NCBI RefSeq assembly: GCF_021869535.1
Contig: NW_026262679.1
Location: forward strand, 87,293,143-87,357,142
Reading direction: 5' to 3'
Length of the DNA: 64,000 bases
Source of the DNA: Mytilus californianus
Taxonomy: Eukaryota; Mollusca; Bivalvia; Mytilida; Mytilidae
The notes under the pieces were generated by a model that was not told the origin of the DNA, searched no databases, and saw only the letters and a program-made list of their open reading frames with translations. Made by a program: the position numbers and the translations under genes. Position 1 is the stretch's first letter; each line of letters opens with the position of its first letter. This document shows positions 34,776-46,839 of this stretch, one piece after another.

Positions 34776-35457
34776 AACAACACTTTTAGATATTTAGATG
34801 ATTTAGATGATATATTGGCTCTCAATAATGACGATTTCAGTGTGTACACTAAAGAGATTTATCCTGCCGAACTGACTTTAAATAAAGCTAATACTAACAA
34901 TGAACACTGCCCTTTCCTAGATCTTGATATCTATATCTTTAACGGGAAGCTTAATACCAACACGTATGATAAAAGGGATGATTTTTCATTCCCTATTGTT
35001 AATAGTCCATTTTTAGATGGTGACGTTCCCTTGTCACTATCTTATGGTGTTTATATATCTCAACTTGTTCGATTCGCTCGTGTATGTAACAACGTATTTG
35101 ATGTCAACGATAGCGGATAGAAATCTCTGTATTACTGAAAAATTATTACACCAGGGTTTTCGATATCACAAACTAGTCAAAACATTTACTAAATTTTATC
35201 ATCGGTACAAGGACATCATTCGTAAATATAAATCAACATGCAGACATCTTATACGTTCAGGTATTTCACATCCAATATTTTATGGTAATATTCTTTACAA
35301 AGCACAAAAATGTCGGCATTCACCTCAAAAGCTAACCAAACCTTTAAACAGACTTATTCGGAAGGGATATAGTTACGATACTGTTGTCAAGTCATTAAGG
35401 ATTGCATATTTTGGTATTAATATTGATTCACTCATAGGGTCTTTGCATCGGAAATAA
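34776..35457 (+). pseudogene. Penelope-like reverse transcriptase, C-terminal half
   Basis: It resumes NNTFRYLDDLDDILALNN: the catalytic YLDD is followed by an extra LDD caused by a 9-bp tandem duplication (TTAGATGAT twice, 34795-34812). It continues CPFLDLDIYIFNGKL, YDKRDDFSFPIVN and SYGVYISQLVRFARVC. One extra base at DVNDSG shifts the frame, after which RNLCITEKLLHQGFRYHKL and KFYHRYKDIIRKY lead to the stop at 35457. The C-terminus has no GIY-YIG domain. An apparent ATG start at 34704 lies in the inserted element, so that frame is chimeric. Confidence 0.85.
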
Positions 35458-36090
35458 ACAGATTTATTCTAAAACCAGTTTTGGCATGATACGGGTTATG
35501 TTCTTCTCATATATTTTATAATGGTATGATACTAAACCCCTAACGGGTGGGATTGTTCTTGATTTTCATATGATGAAGACATAATCTTTTAATCAGTTTA
35601 ATTGAGGTCTGCAGCTGGCATGTCAGTAACTGCTAGTAGTCCTTTGTTAATCTATGTATCATTGTCATTTTGCTTAGTTTCTTTTGTTACCATTTTCTGA
35701 CATCGGACTCGGACTTTTTTTAAACTGAGTTTTACTGTGCGTATTGCTATGTGTTTATTTATTCTACATTGGCTAGAGGTAAAGGGGGAGGGTTGAGATC
35801 TCACAAAACATGTCTAACCCCGCCGCATTTTTGCGCCTGTCCTAAGTCTGGCCTTTGTTAGTCTTGTATGTTTTTTAATTTTAGTTCATTTATATGTTTT
35901 CGAGTTTAGTGTGACGTCCATTTTCACTGAACTAGTACACAATTTTATTTAGGGGCCAGCTGAGGAACACCTCAGGGTGCGGGATTTTTTCGCTGCCGGT
36001 TGAAGACCCATTAGTGGCCTTCGGCTGTTGTCTGCTCTTTGGTCGGGTTGTTGTCTCTTTGACATATTCCCCATTTCCATTCTCAATTTT
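35458..36090 (+). mobile_element. Penelope-like element 3' tail
   Basis: This is the complete non-coding tail: TGGTATGATACTAAACCCCT, GGCATGTCAGTAACTGC, TGGCTAGAGG with GGGGGAGGGTTGAGATCTCA, GCGCCTGTCCTAAGTCTGG (the shared box, reversed), TAGGGGCCAGCTGAGG, GGGATTTTTTCGCTGC, TTTGGTCGGGTTGTTGTC and the terminus CCCATTTCCATTCTCAATT. The copies at 17202 and 63194 (-) allow the limits to be set. Confidence 0.85.
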
Positions 36091-36094
36091 AAAT

Positions 36095-38775
36095 ACTTGT
36101 TTGAACAACTTTAAATGTATCGATGCAAGAATTTTGCACACACTTTTACTAAAATTAGTACTGCCCCCCTCGTTTAAAAATTTATAATCTTAAAATTCAT
36201 TTGAATACATATAGATATGTAACAAGACAATGTGAAGTAATTTTATTTTGATAAAATGCAAGTTTCTCTAAAAAAAAACGGACTGAGTATTTGAAAATAA
36301 GATGATAAGATGTGTTTTTCTTTGTTAGAACCTGTTAGTTAATAAAAAAAAAACAAGATAGACATTGCAATATGGCGATATGTCATGATCTGAATAGATA
36401 TACATGTAGTAGTAGTATCGATATAAAAATAACTGAAAAGTATGGTGGACGGTTAAGGCAATTTCGCGTTTTCGACTTTCATATTTTATAGGGCGAAAAC
36501 GCGAAAGTGGGCTGGCAAGTGCAAAACATATTATGTTTAGATTGGAAATTGTTTGTTCCAGTATTTAAGAAAAGTTTATTCTCAGTCTGCTTTTGTTCTA
36601 GACCAATTAAAATTGTATGCTTGTTTCTGAATCTTATTTGCCACAATGTGAATTTATATTGTATATGATGTATTTAATATAATATCATAATATTAACTTG
36701 TTTACACTAAAATAAATTCACCTAATAAAATTTATCAATCTTATGTCATTTTTAAACTTTTTAAAAATTGTTATGCTTCGTATGTTATACATGGGACAGA
36801 CATGCATCATTGAAGAATCAGAATAAGATTTTTTGTAAGTGCAATAAAACGAACGTAAATATGTAAAATTATATAAAAATAGATTGAAATGAATATTTTT
36901 AGTTAATAAGCCATAGCTGCACTTTTACCTTAAGAAACCCAACTTTGAAAGAGGAACATTTGTGGTTTTATTTATAAATCAAAATGCTTTAATGTTTTGT
37001 TGGCTTTTTCAACAGGACAAAAAAAACCTATACCGTGGACAAAAATAGAAGAAGAAAAAAACATAACCATAGCCAAGTTTTTGACCTAGTTAATAATGAA
37101 AAATAGGTATTTTCCATAGTAACCGAATATGTATATCAAAAGTGTTACTTAAAGCAAAAAACTTCAGAAAATGTGCAACCTCATTTGAAATTTGCATTAG
37201 AATAAGCTGTTGAAAATTACTCAACCAATGAAACGTCACCGGTTATTTGATCACTAGGGTTTTACTAAATTGAGCGTAGTCATTGTGACTAGTAAAATGT
37301 TGCACATCAATTCTTATTCACTGAAAATAACATACTAAGTAATTGTAAATCATATATCAAGACTTAGTTATTTCAATTGTTCAAATTTCTCTCCATTTTG
37401 GACTGTGGAATTAATTGGAAAACCATGCGTTTAAGTTAAAAATAAAATGTGCTTACCTGGAAACAACGAAAACGTAATAAATCCAACAAATATCTATTTG
37501 CGTGCTGAGGTGTGAATACCTGCATTGGAACGAATAGACCGTATATGATTATATATAGTACAGGCGAATGTGGCGGGAATTCATGCTTTAATTAATCTTG
37601 CAAATTATAGTAGAAAGTAAAGCCTTTTTTTCTGTTCGTCTGTCAATGAATGATTCTATATGATTAAATGAAATGCAACAAATCACTTAGCAGATAGTAT
37701 ATACTAAGTTGTTATATACATCTTTACTCTTATTAATAGGCTGTCGCCGTGATATCTTTGGAGAAAAGAGCCCTTTCGTATATTCATAGTTCGCCATCGA
37801 ATACTTTAATGCCTAAATAATTACATTATATGTGTGTTTTATCAGAATCCGTAGTTTTAATTGGCAGACAACAATCTTGAGGCATTCCAAAATTATATTT
37901 TATATCCCAATATAATTTAACATTCGTGACTGCACGTGCTTCCTATGAAAACGTCACAACAATCCATAAGAAGACAAAAGAAAAGCTTGATTAACTCGTA
38001 AACTTCATGGTTGTAGCATAAACATGGGTTTTTTTTATATACATTTCGTAAGTGCACACGATCAACGCTTTTACAATCCTATAACATTACAAATAGAACA
38101 GTCAATTTTTAAACACAAACAGACCAATAACTTTTTCTAAAAGATGAATTTCTCAAAATAAAGTGAAAGGCTATTTTTGTTCAATTATATACTTAATTAG
38201 TATACAAAAATACTAACGTTTCAAATTGGGAACACCCTTCAATTTGGAAATCCCGCATCTTATCAAATACTAGTTCTAATGCTTTAACAATGAATCTATA
38301 GGAATGTACAAATCCAATATGAAGTGATGTTTCGATATATATTCTCATCTAACATATCCAAACGAACGTTTCTCATTAAGAGTTGTTGTAAAGGATCAAA
38401 AAGTCTTGTATGTACATAGAGCTTGGCGTACTCCCATTTCAAACCAAATTTCTGTCGAAACTCGAAAGTATAGCTTTCAGATACATATCAATTCCTATTA
38501 GTTCTTTTCCTTTGAACTAAATTTCACAAAAACAATAGCAAATATTAATTTCTTAGGATTTTTCAACAGAAAACGTATATTTATGGCTAAACATTCATTT
38601 ACGCATGATTTTTAAAAATAAAGACTGTCTTGATCCATATATATATATCGGACTTTTTTTTACTCTGTGAGTGAAACAGGGACAATTGGCATTCTTGATT
38701 AAGGTTTTTTATTTTCAGAAAAACATGTCGTTAGTACTTGGCATGAGCATTTTTATGAGTACTGCTACTTTTTTG
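36095..38775. other. Unrecognised AT-rich sequence
   Basis: One small hairpin TTTCGCGTTTTCG / CGAAAACGCGAAA lies at 36462-36506. No gene or repeat family is otherwise recognised. A splice-acceptor-like TTTTATTTTCAG (to about 38719) precedes a 36-codon open frame that runs into repeat B, so I do not call an exon. Confidence 0.4.
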
Positions 38776-38785
38776 TACTGGTGCT

Positions 38786-38999
38786 ATAATTTAAAAAGAC
38801 TTTGTATAATTCCCAATGAGACAATTAAACACTAGAGACCAACTGACGTAAATGTTAGTTACTATATAGTTCGACAATGAGCAAAACCCATTCTGCATAG
38901 CAAGCTATAAAAGGCCCTCGACATGACAACATGTAAAACAATTCAAGCGAGAAAAAAACAACGTTATGATTTATAATAAAACAATATACGAAAAACAAT
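38786..38999 (+). repeat. Dispersed repeat B, internal deletion
   Basis: CCCAATGAGACAATTAAAC, CATAGCAAGCTATAAAAGGC, AAAACAATTCAAGCGAG and TTTATAATAAAACAATATAC match repeat B in order. It is followed at once by a second copy in the same orientation. Confidence 0.65.
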
Positions 39000-39002
39000 A
39001 GA

Positions 39003-39215
39003 TATAAGAAGATGTGGTATGAGTGCCAATGAGACAACTCTCCATCCAAGTCAAAATTTATAAACTTAAACCATTATAGGTCAAAGTACGGTCTTCAACA
39101 CGGAGCCTTGGCTCACACCGAACAGCAAGCTATAAAGGGCCCCAAAAATTATGATATACAACAACAAACGACAACAACTGAATTACAGGATTCTGACGCG
39201 GGACAGGCACATTGT
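39003..39215 (+). repeat. Dispersed repeat B, second tandem copy
   Basis: AAGAAGATGTGGTATGAGTG, GGTCAAAGTACGGTCTTCAA, GGAGCCTTGGCTCACACCGA, AAGCTATAAAGGGCCCC and GACGCGGGACAGGCACA. It is closest to the copy at 55600, including the ATATAAGAAGATG start. Confidence 0.8.
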
Positions 39216-39848
39216 TGACTATTAGTTAACTATGGTGCCACCCTTCCAGTAGCTAATACTTCGGTTTGGCATAATTGGAATGATACGTTTTCATTTGTAA
39301 ATTTTCAGTTTCTATATGATTTATTAGTGTACTCCGTCAGGCAATTGGCTTAGACGTTGTTTTTTTTTCTGTTCCGACACCTTTGACTTTCATCCACTTA
39401 AACGTTTTATATTTCGGCTTCCAAAACTTTTCGTCGGGAGCGAACCTAATGAAGGTGTTAAGTTGATCTCGGGGGCAACTTAAATCGATGTCCAACATTT
39501 ATACATCATATTCCGTAAAAATACTAGCATGTTGAACATTTTTTGTTGCATCTATAGACATTTTTCTACTTAATAAATCAAAACGTTTTTAATATTGATC
39601 AAGTTACAAAATGTTTACATGTTATCTGAAATATCTTCATTCTCAACTGTTATTATTGACAATCGTTTCAAATATTTCTTCTTGATGCCAATTTATCAAA
39701 ATAATGTTTGTATCTAAGACTAATCGCAATGATCTGTAACCATGTATTATGTAATTGAATTGAAAGTCAATACGAAGGAAGTGTGAAAAAATATTAGGAT
39801 GAAAAATAATGTTTCGACGAAGACACATACTTTAGTCTGGGAGAACAT

Positions 39849-39935
39849 GATTTATTTATTAGTTGTTATTGCCTTTGAACAAGCTTTCAGTAACTTCGAG
39901 TATCTTATTTCGGTGCTTTGGGTCTATTTATATTA
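39849..39935 (+). repeat. Repeat D fragment
   Basis: TTTATTAGTTGTTATTGCCT, TTGAACAAGCTTTCAGTAAC and TTCGAGTATCTTATTTC match the reverse complement of 49640-49700 with about 15-20% changes. Confidence 0.55.
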
Positions 39936-40019
39936 TTTTTATGTTAGTTGTTTCTGTACCTCGTACAGATATTTTTGGGATAAGCTAATTGCAACCGTTA
40001 CACTACTGCTTCAGACTGG

Positions 40020-40355
40020 AGAAGGATTGAGTTCTCACAAACATGTTTAACCCCGCCGCATTCTTTATGTGCCTGTCCCAATTCAGGAGCCTGTAGTTCA
40101 ATGTTTGTCGTTGGTTAATGTTTCTCATACATTGTATTTGTTTTTTGTAATTTGTTTTTAAATAAATCAGGTCGTTAGATTTCTTGTTTGAATTATTTCA
40201 CATTTTTATATCGGGGCCTTTACGGTATGGGTTTTCTCATAGTTTGAGGCCGAACGGTGGCATATAATTGCTTACATCCACTTCATTTGAAATCTGGTAA
40301 ATAGTTGTCTCATTTGAAATCTTACCACATCTCCTTATTTTTATACATACCGCTA
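40020..40355 (-). repeat. Dispersed repeat B with 3' box
   Basis: Its reverse complement runs from GGAGATGTGGTAAGATTTC through GACAACTATTTACCAG, CGGCCTCAAACTATGAG and AGGCTCCTGAATTGGGACAG to GCGGCGGGGTTAAACATG and TGAGAACTCAATCC. It shows that B continues into the same GGGTTAAACATGTTTGTGAG block as the Penelope-like tail. Confidence 0.75.
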
Positions 40356-40359
40356 TAAT

Positions 40360-41560
40360 TGAGACTATTCAAAATCCGACTCAAACATACATGACTGATA
40401 ATACTTGTCTAGATTAATCTACAGTGGGAATATATGGCTATTCTTTTAGATCCCTGTTGGTCATTTATGCTTTTAACGTTTCGACGTATTCATTCTTTTC
40501 CGAGCGTTCCAGAACAGAGCTTCAGAAACACGAAATTAATGAATAGTTATTTTCCTTTATCTTGAGGGGGCCGAAAATTTAGTTTCAGTTTAAAATATTA
40601 ACTTAAACTTTATAGAATTTATTTATAAAAAATAAATGATATAATTATAAGCACTGGAGACTGGTTGGACGTAAAGCCAACCAGCAACAGCACTGGCATA
40701 GCCAATAGTGAATTCAAAATAATATATAACTTGTTTTGTCTAAAACGCTTTTGAGGATTAAATCTTATGTCTTTAAGCCAAAAGTTTACACATATTATTA
40801 AAAAGCGTTATCTACCACAGCCGAGACATTAAGGAATTGACACACAACACCATGTTCGATTAACAGCAAACACCGAAGACCAGTCAATATGCAGTCGGAC
40901 AGACTACATAATTCAGCAATAATATACCAAGTTACAAATGTACTTCGTAGCGGAATGATATTGAACAGTGCAACCTGTATTTTGCACATTGGCTATATTT
41001 TAAATCAGAACCAAACGAATCTTGATATACAGATAGAAAAAAAAATCGGTTCAAAAATGTTTACTGATCTGAAAGCAGACACGTATAATTTACGGAACCC
41101 TTAAACTTACTTGCAAACACGAAAGAGTCTGTATAAGCTTGATTACTTAATGTTAGATTCTGCATTTTATTAGCTTCATCTACGCTGTAATATACGTCTG
41201 CTCTTTAACTTCACTAACATCCAATATCAAGTTTTAACGGCGTCATTTTAAAAGTTGTATAATAGCCGTCGCTAGCAGATTATGTAATATTCCTATCCAA
41301 CTTACATTAACCTCATTTACAGATAGCATTTTGGCTACAGTAAAAAATATTGCTGTAAAACATGCAACCGTAAGATAGGCTATCACTAATGTCTTTTGCA
41401 ATTGCATTAGATATGCACTTTAATGAAACAAAGGTTTGAAATTTAACTTCCCCAATAGTCCATTTGCCAATCACCGATTTGATTCTGTTATAACACACTT
41501 TTTTCGCAGATGGTTTCCCTTCGCCAATTTTTTTTTAAATAACTATTTATAGCAAAAGAT
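40360..41560. other. Unrecognised sequence
   Basis: No gene, RNA or family is recognised. Confidence 0.4.
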
Positions 41561-41563
41561 GAC

Positions 41564-42181
41564 GGCAAACGATACAGTTTTGATCCCACAGTGATATTTT
41601 TACGTAAATTTGCATACAAGCTATTATTTTCCACCTGGTCAATTCAAATATGTAACAAAAAATATATCATCATGTGCTTAATTTAGATAATTGGGTCGAA
41701 ATTTTAGACATTTACTTAAAATTTCGGTTTCTTGGACATTTCTATCCTTTGGACAGACATACTTAACTTTAATGTTCAAAAGATAAACACATGCGGATTT
41801 TTGTAAAACGATTTGGAATATCTTCTTTACAAAAGTATCGTCTTAATTTGTGTTATAATTCTTTGGAAAAAAATAATTTTTATAAAATTTTCATGATTTT
41901 AGAAAAAGAAACGGAATTTTTTGCTGTTTAATTTATCTAATTTAAAAAAAAAATCATCGGTGATTTTTTTCATAAGAATTGGAATAAATAATCTTTCTAT
42001 AGTATCGAGTCAAATGTCATTTTTTAAAAAAGGGGTCCATGTACTCGTTTTCAAGCTAATGATGAAAATCACTCGAAAAATGCATCTTTTCCCGATATGT
42101 CACAGTTTGACGTCGCGAAAAATAACATTTTACGCTAGCAACGTCATTTGATTTACCTCCCCTGTAACTGTATCGTTTGCC
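41564..42181. mobile_element. Candidate TIR element, 618 bp
   Basis: The perfect 16-bp inverted repeat GGCAAACGATACAGTT is at 41564-41579 and 42166-42181. The interior is AT-rich with an open frame (41921-42151) that looks like nothing known. I do not see a target duplication, so the limits could be internal to a larger element. Confidence 0.5.
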
Positions 42182-42184
42182 CTT

Positions 42185-42710
42185 ATCAAAGATTACATGA
42201 AATGCAAAGATTTGAAAAACTTATAAATTACACAAATTACGCACAGATAAATTTGGTATTTCCGCTAGCTCTTCATTGTCAATGAAAATATATGTCCGTC
42301 CCAAGAGAAGCAACGCAAAAGATGGATATCTAATTACATGATCAATTACGAAACTAGTAAAAAGACTATTGGATGAATATTTTTGTATTATTAGCCCGTA
42401 TATAAATGCAAAAATCAACAGCAACTTAGAATTACAAGTATAGCAATCAATAAACATAGTAGAAAAAATAGAAAGAAATTGGATTATTTTCAAATCTGAT
42501 ACGAGATAATTTCCAACGTTTCATGTTCTAAGAATATTTGCCTCTCGTATATAATATTGATGGATAATAAACTTATCGTCAACCAGAGGACACCCGTGAA
42601 TTCGCAGATAGGTGAATTAGATTATTGTGGTTTTTTTTTAAACTTTCATTGTCAACTAATAAATACACGTAGTTATTACAAATGTGGAAAGAAGTAAGTG
42701 AATTTTATAT
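42185..42710. other. Unrecognised AT-rich sequence
   Basis: No feature can be supported. Confidence 0.35.
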
Positions 42711-42712
42711 AT

Positions 42713-42940
42713 TCACTTGAAAAATTTACGACAGGTGTCATATGTGGAGCAGGATCTCATTACCATTCTGGATAACATGAGGTCACACTTGGTTATTGCT
42801 CAGTCTTTAGTTATCTATGTTTTATATACTCTTGCTTGTCTCTTTGTCTTTTTCGTTTTTTTGCAATGACATTGTCAGTTCGTTTTTGACTTATGAGTTT
42901 GATTATCCCTTTGGTAGCTTTCGCCTCTCTTTAATTAATT
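42713..42940 (-). repeat. Dispersed repeat E, near full length
   Basis: Its reverse complement reads AGAGAGGCGAAAGCTACCAA, AAACTCATAAGTCAAAAAC, CTGACAATGTCATTGC, the ACTGAGCAATAACC block and GATCCTGCTCCACATATGAC, the full order of repeat E. Confidence 0.7.
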
Positions 42941-43035
42941 CTGTTTGCAAAGACTCAATTTTGGTCCTGTTGAGTCAATTTTATTTTGTTTAAAAACGTT
43001 TTGGTGCAGTGGTTGGACATTTTGTGCTGTTTATA

Positions 43036-43150
43036 GTTATACCTTTTGGGCAATGACCGTGTTGGTTCGTTTTTGCTTCAAGGGCTTCAATCCTTTACAT
43101 TTCGGCCAATGACCGTGTTGGTTCGTTTTTGCTTCAAGGGCTTTAATCCT
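43036..43150 (+). repeat. Two 56-bp tandem copies
   Basis: CAATGACCGTGTTGGTTCGT then TTTTGCTTCAAGGGCTT recurs with a 56-bp step (43051 and 43107) with only small differences. The surrounding 42940-43600 is G/T-rich and could be the 5' region of an unrecognised element. Confidence 0.7.
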
Positions 43151-44293
43151 GTGTCATTAAAGTATATTCTGGAGCATTGTTGTTTGCACAGTAATTTTGT
43201 TGTTTGATGATTGATTGTGTAGGATAAAGAAAACTAGTTGTTGGTACACTCTTGTTTTATTTAGGTAAATACTGGTGCGTTGTTGGTTGTGACTTTTTTC
43301 TTTCGTTGTGTGAAACCAGTGGAACGGGTTATTGTGAAATAAACTACCCTCTGTTGTGTTCACTTATTGTTACACTAACCATTAGGAGCGGAGCTTTTGG
43401 AATGGCATACCAGTTTATTTGGGAAAGGGAAGTATTGATCAGAATCGGAATGGTATTAGGAGATCGTTAAACTTTCTTTTTCAAACTATTCCCCATACAA
43501 TCCAAACTAATGATGTTAGTAAAAAAACTAAACTGTGCATAGAGCCTAGAAGTGACAAGAATAAAACAGGTCCCCTTATTTTGTGTTTTAGATTGCGGAG
43601 TTTTTTTAATTATATTTGTGAAGAAACAGTAACTTACTTACATATAGAGTTTTTCTATTTACATACTTTTTGCTTGGTACCTGTTTCTTGACCATTTGGG
43701 GTTTTTCTTTTTCTTTCATATTAACAAAAAACATTTGATGTTTCACATGTTCAGATCTGAAACCACTTTATTTCCAAGCTCGTGCACGGTAAAAAAAGTA
43801 ATCAATGAACATGCTTTGAAGATAAAGTTTTATAACATTTCGATGGCAAATTAGATTAAAAAAATATTCGGCTACGTTAGATAAATCTTATAAATAATAA
43901 TTGAATTTCAATTAATTATATTTGCCTACAAGGACGACTTTAGTGATCTAATGAACCAGAATTATCTTTTAAAACCAGTCAGTGTACAAAACATAATTAT
44001 ACTGGTGTAAAATTAAACCAAATAAAAACAAGATATGAAAGAAAACAATGAATGGATCGATAGAGTGTCTTTTGAAAACTAGTAATACCATGTAGTTTCA
44101 AACGTTTTTATGTATGAAACAAAAGAAACTGGAAGATCAAAGTAAAGTTCGAATGAACAGAGAGAGAAAAGGTATTTTGCGCGGTAATTCCTGGGCTTCT
44201 TATCTGCAAGGTGACATCTTTTTCGGTATAGCAATTGATCAAATTGTATCTGAAGATAATATTTTTGAAAATGTTAAACGGCTTACGCCATAA
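43151..44293. other. Unrecognised, two overlapping open frames
   Basis: The open frames 43252-43470 and 43419-43691 (+) overlap and resemble no family that I know. They could be the start of a transposon ORF. The rest is AT-rich. Confidence 0.3.
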
Positions 44294-44333
44294 GATAATA
44301 CCAAGGAGGTTGTACAACCTCCTTGATAATACC
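44294..44333. mobile_element. TIR-pair remnant flanked by 9-bp direct repeat
   Basis: The 22-bp perfect palindrome AAGGAGGTTGT/ACAACCTCCTT (44303-44324) is flanked on both sides by GATAATACC (44294-44302, 44325-44333). Two abutting inverted termini inside a 9-bp target duplication look like a DNA transposon that lost its interior. A 9-bp duplication points towards MULE-type elements. Confidence 0.6.
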
Positions 44334-44394
44334 AACAACTCACATTGTTTTTCATTATAGAACGCTTTGAGAGTTGTTCGCAAAGCCCCATCAA

Positions 44395-44450
44395 AACTAG
44401 GGGTAAAATCAGGTGCTTCGGAAGGGTTTACGTCTGTTCCACTGATGACA
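44395..44450 (+). repeat. Repeat E 3' fragment
   Basis: ATCAGGTGCTTCGGAAGGGT matches the end of repeat E (32607-32630). Confidence 0.5.
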
Positions 44451-44913
44451 CCAGTCTGAAGTCAGTATACATATAATTTCATAGCAGTTTAATCGGTGTT
44501 CAATCAGTTCAAAATGGGGAAATATCCATGGTAACAGGTTGTTAAATAATTAATTACGATAAGAAATCCCTGGATACTTTTGGTTAATGTTTGGGAAATA
44601 AAAGTCTTTATATCAAGGTTTAACTACAATTGAATTCCGAAACACACCCATTCAATTCGTCATTTTGATGATGAATAAGGTCAGATGCAATCTAATTGTC
44701 TATACTAACATTTGCTAAACTAAGTAACGTTAACTTCAACTTAATTGTGTCTGTGCGATGCTTGTGTTTAATTGTATTGGAAAATCTTTACAGGCAAATT
44801 GTTTCAATAATAGGTCTTAAAAAACGACAGCTTATCGCTAATTAAAGGAGGGTCTAAACGATAGATACAAAACATTTCCTGACATAACATTTACATCATT
44901 ATATATACTTAAC

Positions 44914-45082
44914 CATGGGCGGATCCAGGATTTTGAATGGGGAGCGTAATTGCAGGAATAGCTATTAATACCGCCGAGCTGAGCTATGCGAGAAAATGTT
45001 TGGACGATTTTATGCTAAAAAATTATATATTTCCTTATGAAAGGGGGCGTACGACCCTCTACGCCACCGGAATCCGCCACTG
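44914..45082. mobile_element. Small TIR element (169 bp) with TTAAC duplication
   Basis: The left end CATGGGCGGATCCAGG and the right end CCGGAATCCGCCACTG are inverted versions of the widespread CAGTGGCGGATCCAG terminus. TTAAC flanks both sides (44909-44913, 45083-45087). It is non-coding, a MITE. Confidence 0.6.
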
Positions 45083-45089
45083 TTAACGG

Positions 45090-45810
45090 TACAAATTTAA
45101 TGTATTGTAACCGGTAAATATATTGCAGTAGATTGGAATACTCTTAACAGTGATTGCAAAATAGATTCATTTCAAACAGCCATAATTTACTGCATGTATA
45201 TACTTATAAAATATCCCCATACATTACGAGGTTAACTCTTCTTGGTGATGGTTTTCTTTATTTATCAACATGCTTATGGACTAAAATGATTTAGAGGATA
45301 TGTATTTGTAACATTTTCAAGTTTTATGTATTTGTAAGACTTTCAAGTTTTATGAATTTTACGTTTGTTTCAGTCCGATGAATTTTTTGTTGTTTATGTA
45401 TTGTATATATTTTGTTTGCTATGGTCGTTCCTGACAAGGTTTAATACATATTGATTTGATCTGTGATTATTTATGGGACAATCAATTGATTTTCGAGGGT
45501 GGGGGTTGGGGCGGAGGATTTTGAAAATGAATATCGTGACCTAGTAAGTGCTGAAAATATATAACCTTGGATAAAACAGGATGAAAATGAATATTCTGCA
45601 ACACGAAATGCAGGAAACAATTGTGAACAAAAGTGTAATAAATTTCTGCCCAGGAGAGCTGCGGAAAAAGATAAGTATAAGTAGCAACAAATGAAAACGA
45701 ATAGTCAATCCGCCAAAAAAAAACATACACAGTCTGTAAGGCCCACTATACTTTGTCTAAATATTATGTAAAATATGTTTAACAAAAGTGGTATGATGTA
45801 TTACATATAC
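45090..45810. other. Unrecognised; G-rich patch and LINE-like tail
   Basis: A sequence ending ACAAGGTTTAATACATATTG (about 45435-45460) is LINE-tail-like. A G-rich patch GAGGGTGGGGGTTGGGGCGG lies near 45495-45515, followed by AAAATGAATAT repeated twice. Confidence 0.35.
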
Positions 45811-46692
45811 ATATAGATTCTACCACTGCATCGAGTGTGGTACGATATTTATCCACTCGAAACAGTTAAATTTTCAAATTTGAAACGCAAGGCTCGCCGA
45901 GCGTTTTAAATATTTTAAATTTAAATGTCGAGAGTGGATAAATATCGTATTACACGAGATTTGGTGGTGGAATCTGTTTCTCTAATGATTTTTAATCAAT
46001 ACGCAGGCAAATTTATTCCTTCTTTTCGAATGATCTGCAAAAAGATGTATTCTTTCTATGTGACGTCATCAGGCATGGTCGCCTTTTTTCATGCCGTCAC
46101 AATAGGAAATTCAGAGGAAAGCAAGAAAATTTGACGTCATAATCGGATTTAACCAATGAAGAACTGAGATCAAACGAACCACACGTTGATTGAATTTTTT
46201 TTTATACAATGGGTGCAGAAAGGGATAAATTGACGAAGAATTAGAGAAATATAGATTCTACCACTGCATCGAGTGTGATACGATATTTAACCACTCGAGA
46301 CAGTTAAATTTTTCAAATTTTGAAAGGCGAGGCTCGCCGAGCGTTTTAAATATTTAAAATTTAACTGCCGAGAGTGGATAAATATCGTATTACACGAGAT
46401 TTGGTGGTGGAATCTGTTTCTCTAATGATTTTCAAACAATACGCAGGCAAATTTATTCCTTCTTTTCGAATGATCTGAAAAAAGATGTGTTCTTTCTATG
46501 TGACGTCATCAGACATGGTCGCCTTTTTTCATGCCGTCACAATATGAAATTCAGAGGAAAGCAAGAAAATTCGACGTCATAATCGGATTTTAACCAATGA
46601 AGAACTGAGATCAAACGAACCACACGTTGATTAAATTTTTTTTATACAATGGGTGCAGAAAGGGATAAATTGACGAAGAATTAGAGAAATAT
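45811..46692. repeat. Two 438-bp tandem copies of a palindromic repeat
   Basis: ATATAGATTCTACCACTGCA starts both copies (45811, 46249) and TTGACGAAGAATTAGAGAAA ends both. Each begins with a hairpin of about 110 bp: TACGATATTTATCCACTC pairs with GAGTGGATAAATATCGTA around the apex GGCTCGCCGAGC. Each then has CRE-type palindromes TGACGTCA (46061, 46132, 46501; the fourth is changed to CGACGTCA). The copies differ at a few percent of sites. Confidence 0.8.
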
Positions 46693-46839
46693 ATTTATAT
46701 ATAATCAATAATTTAATGCAATTTTTCTAGTCTTAAATTTCTAAGCACCTATTCCAATTTTCTCCTTAATTCTAGAATTTCATAGAATCACCTTTTGATT
46801 TGCAAGTTCTACTTCGGGAATATGATTTGAATTTGAATA

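Noticed and set aside
38720-38830. Possible exon after TTTTATTTTCAG
   Set aside because: The frame runs straight into repeat B, so the 'protein' would be repeat-encoded.
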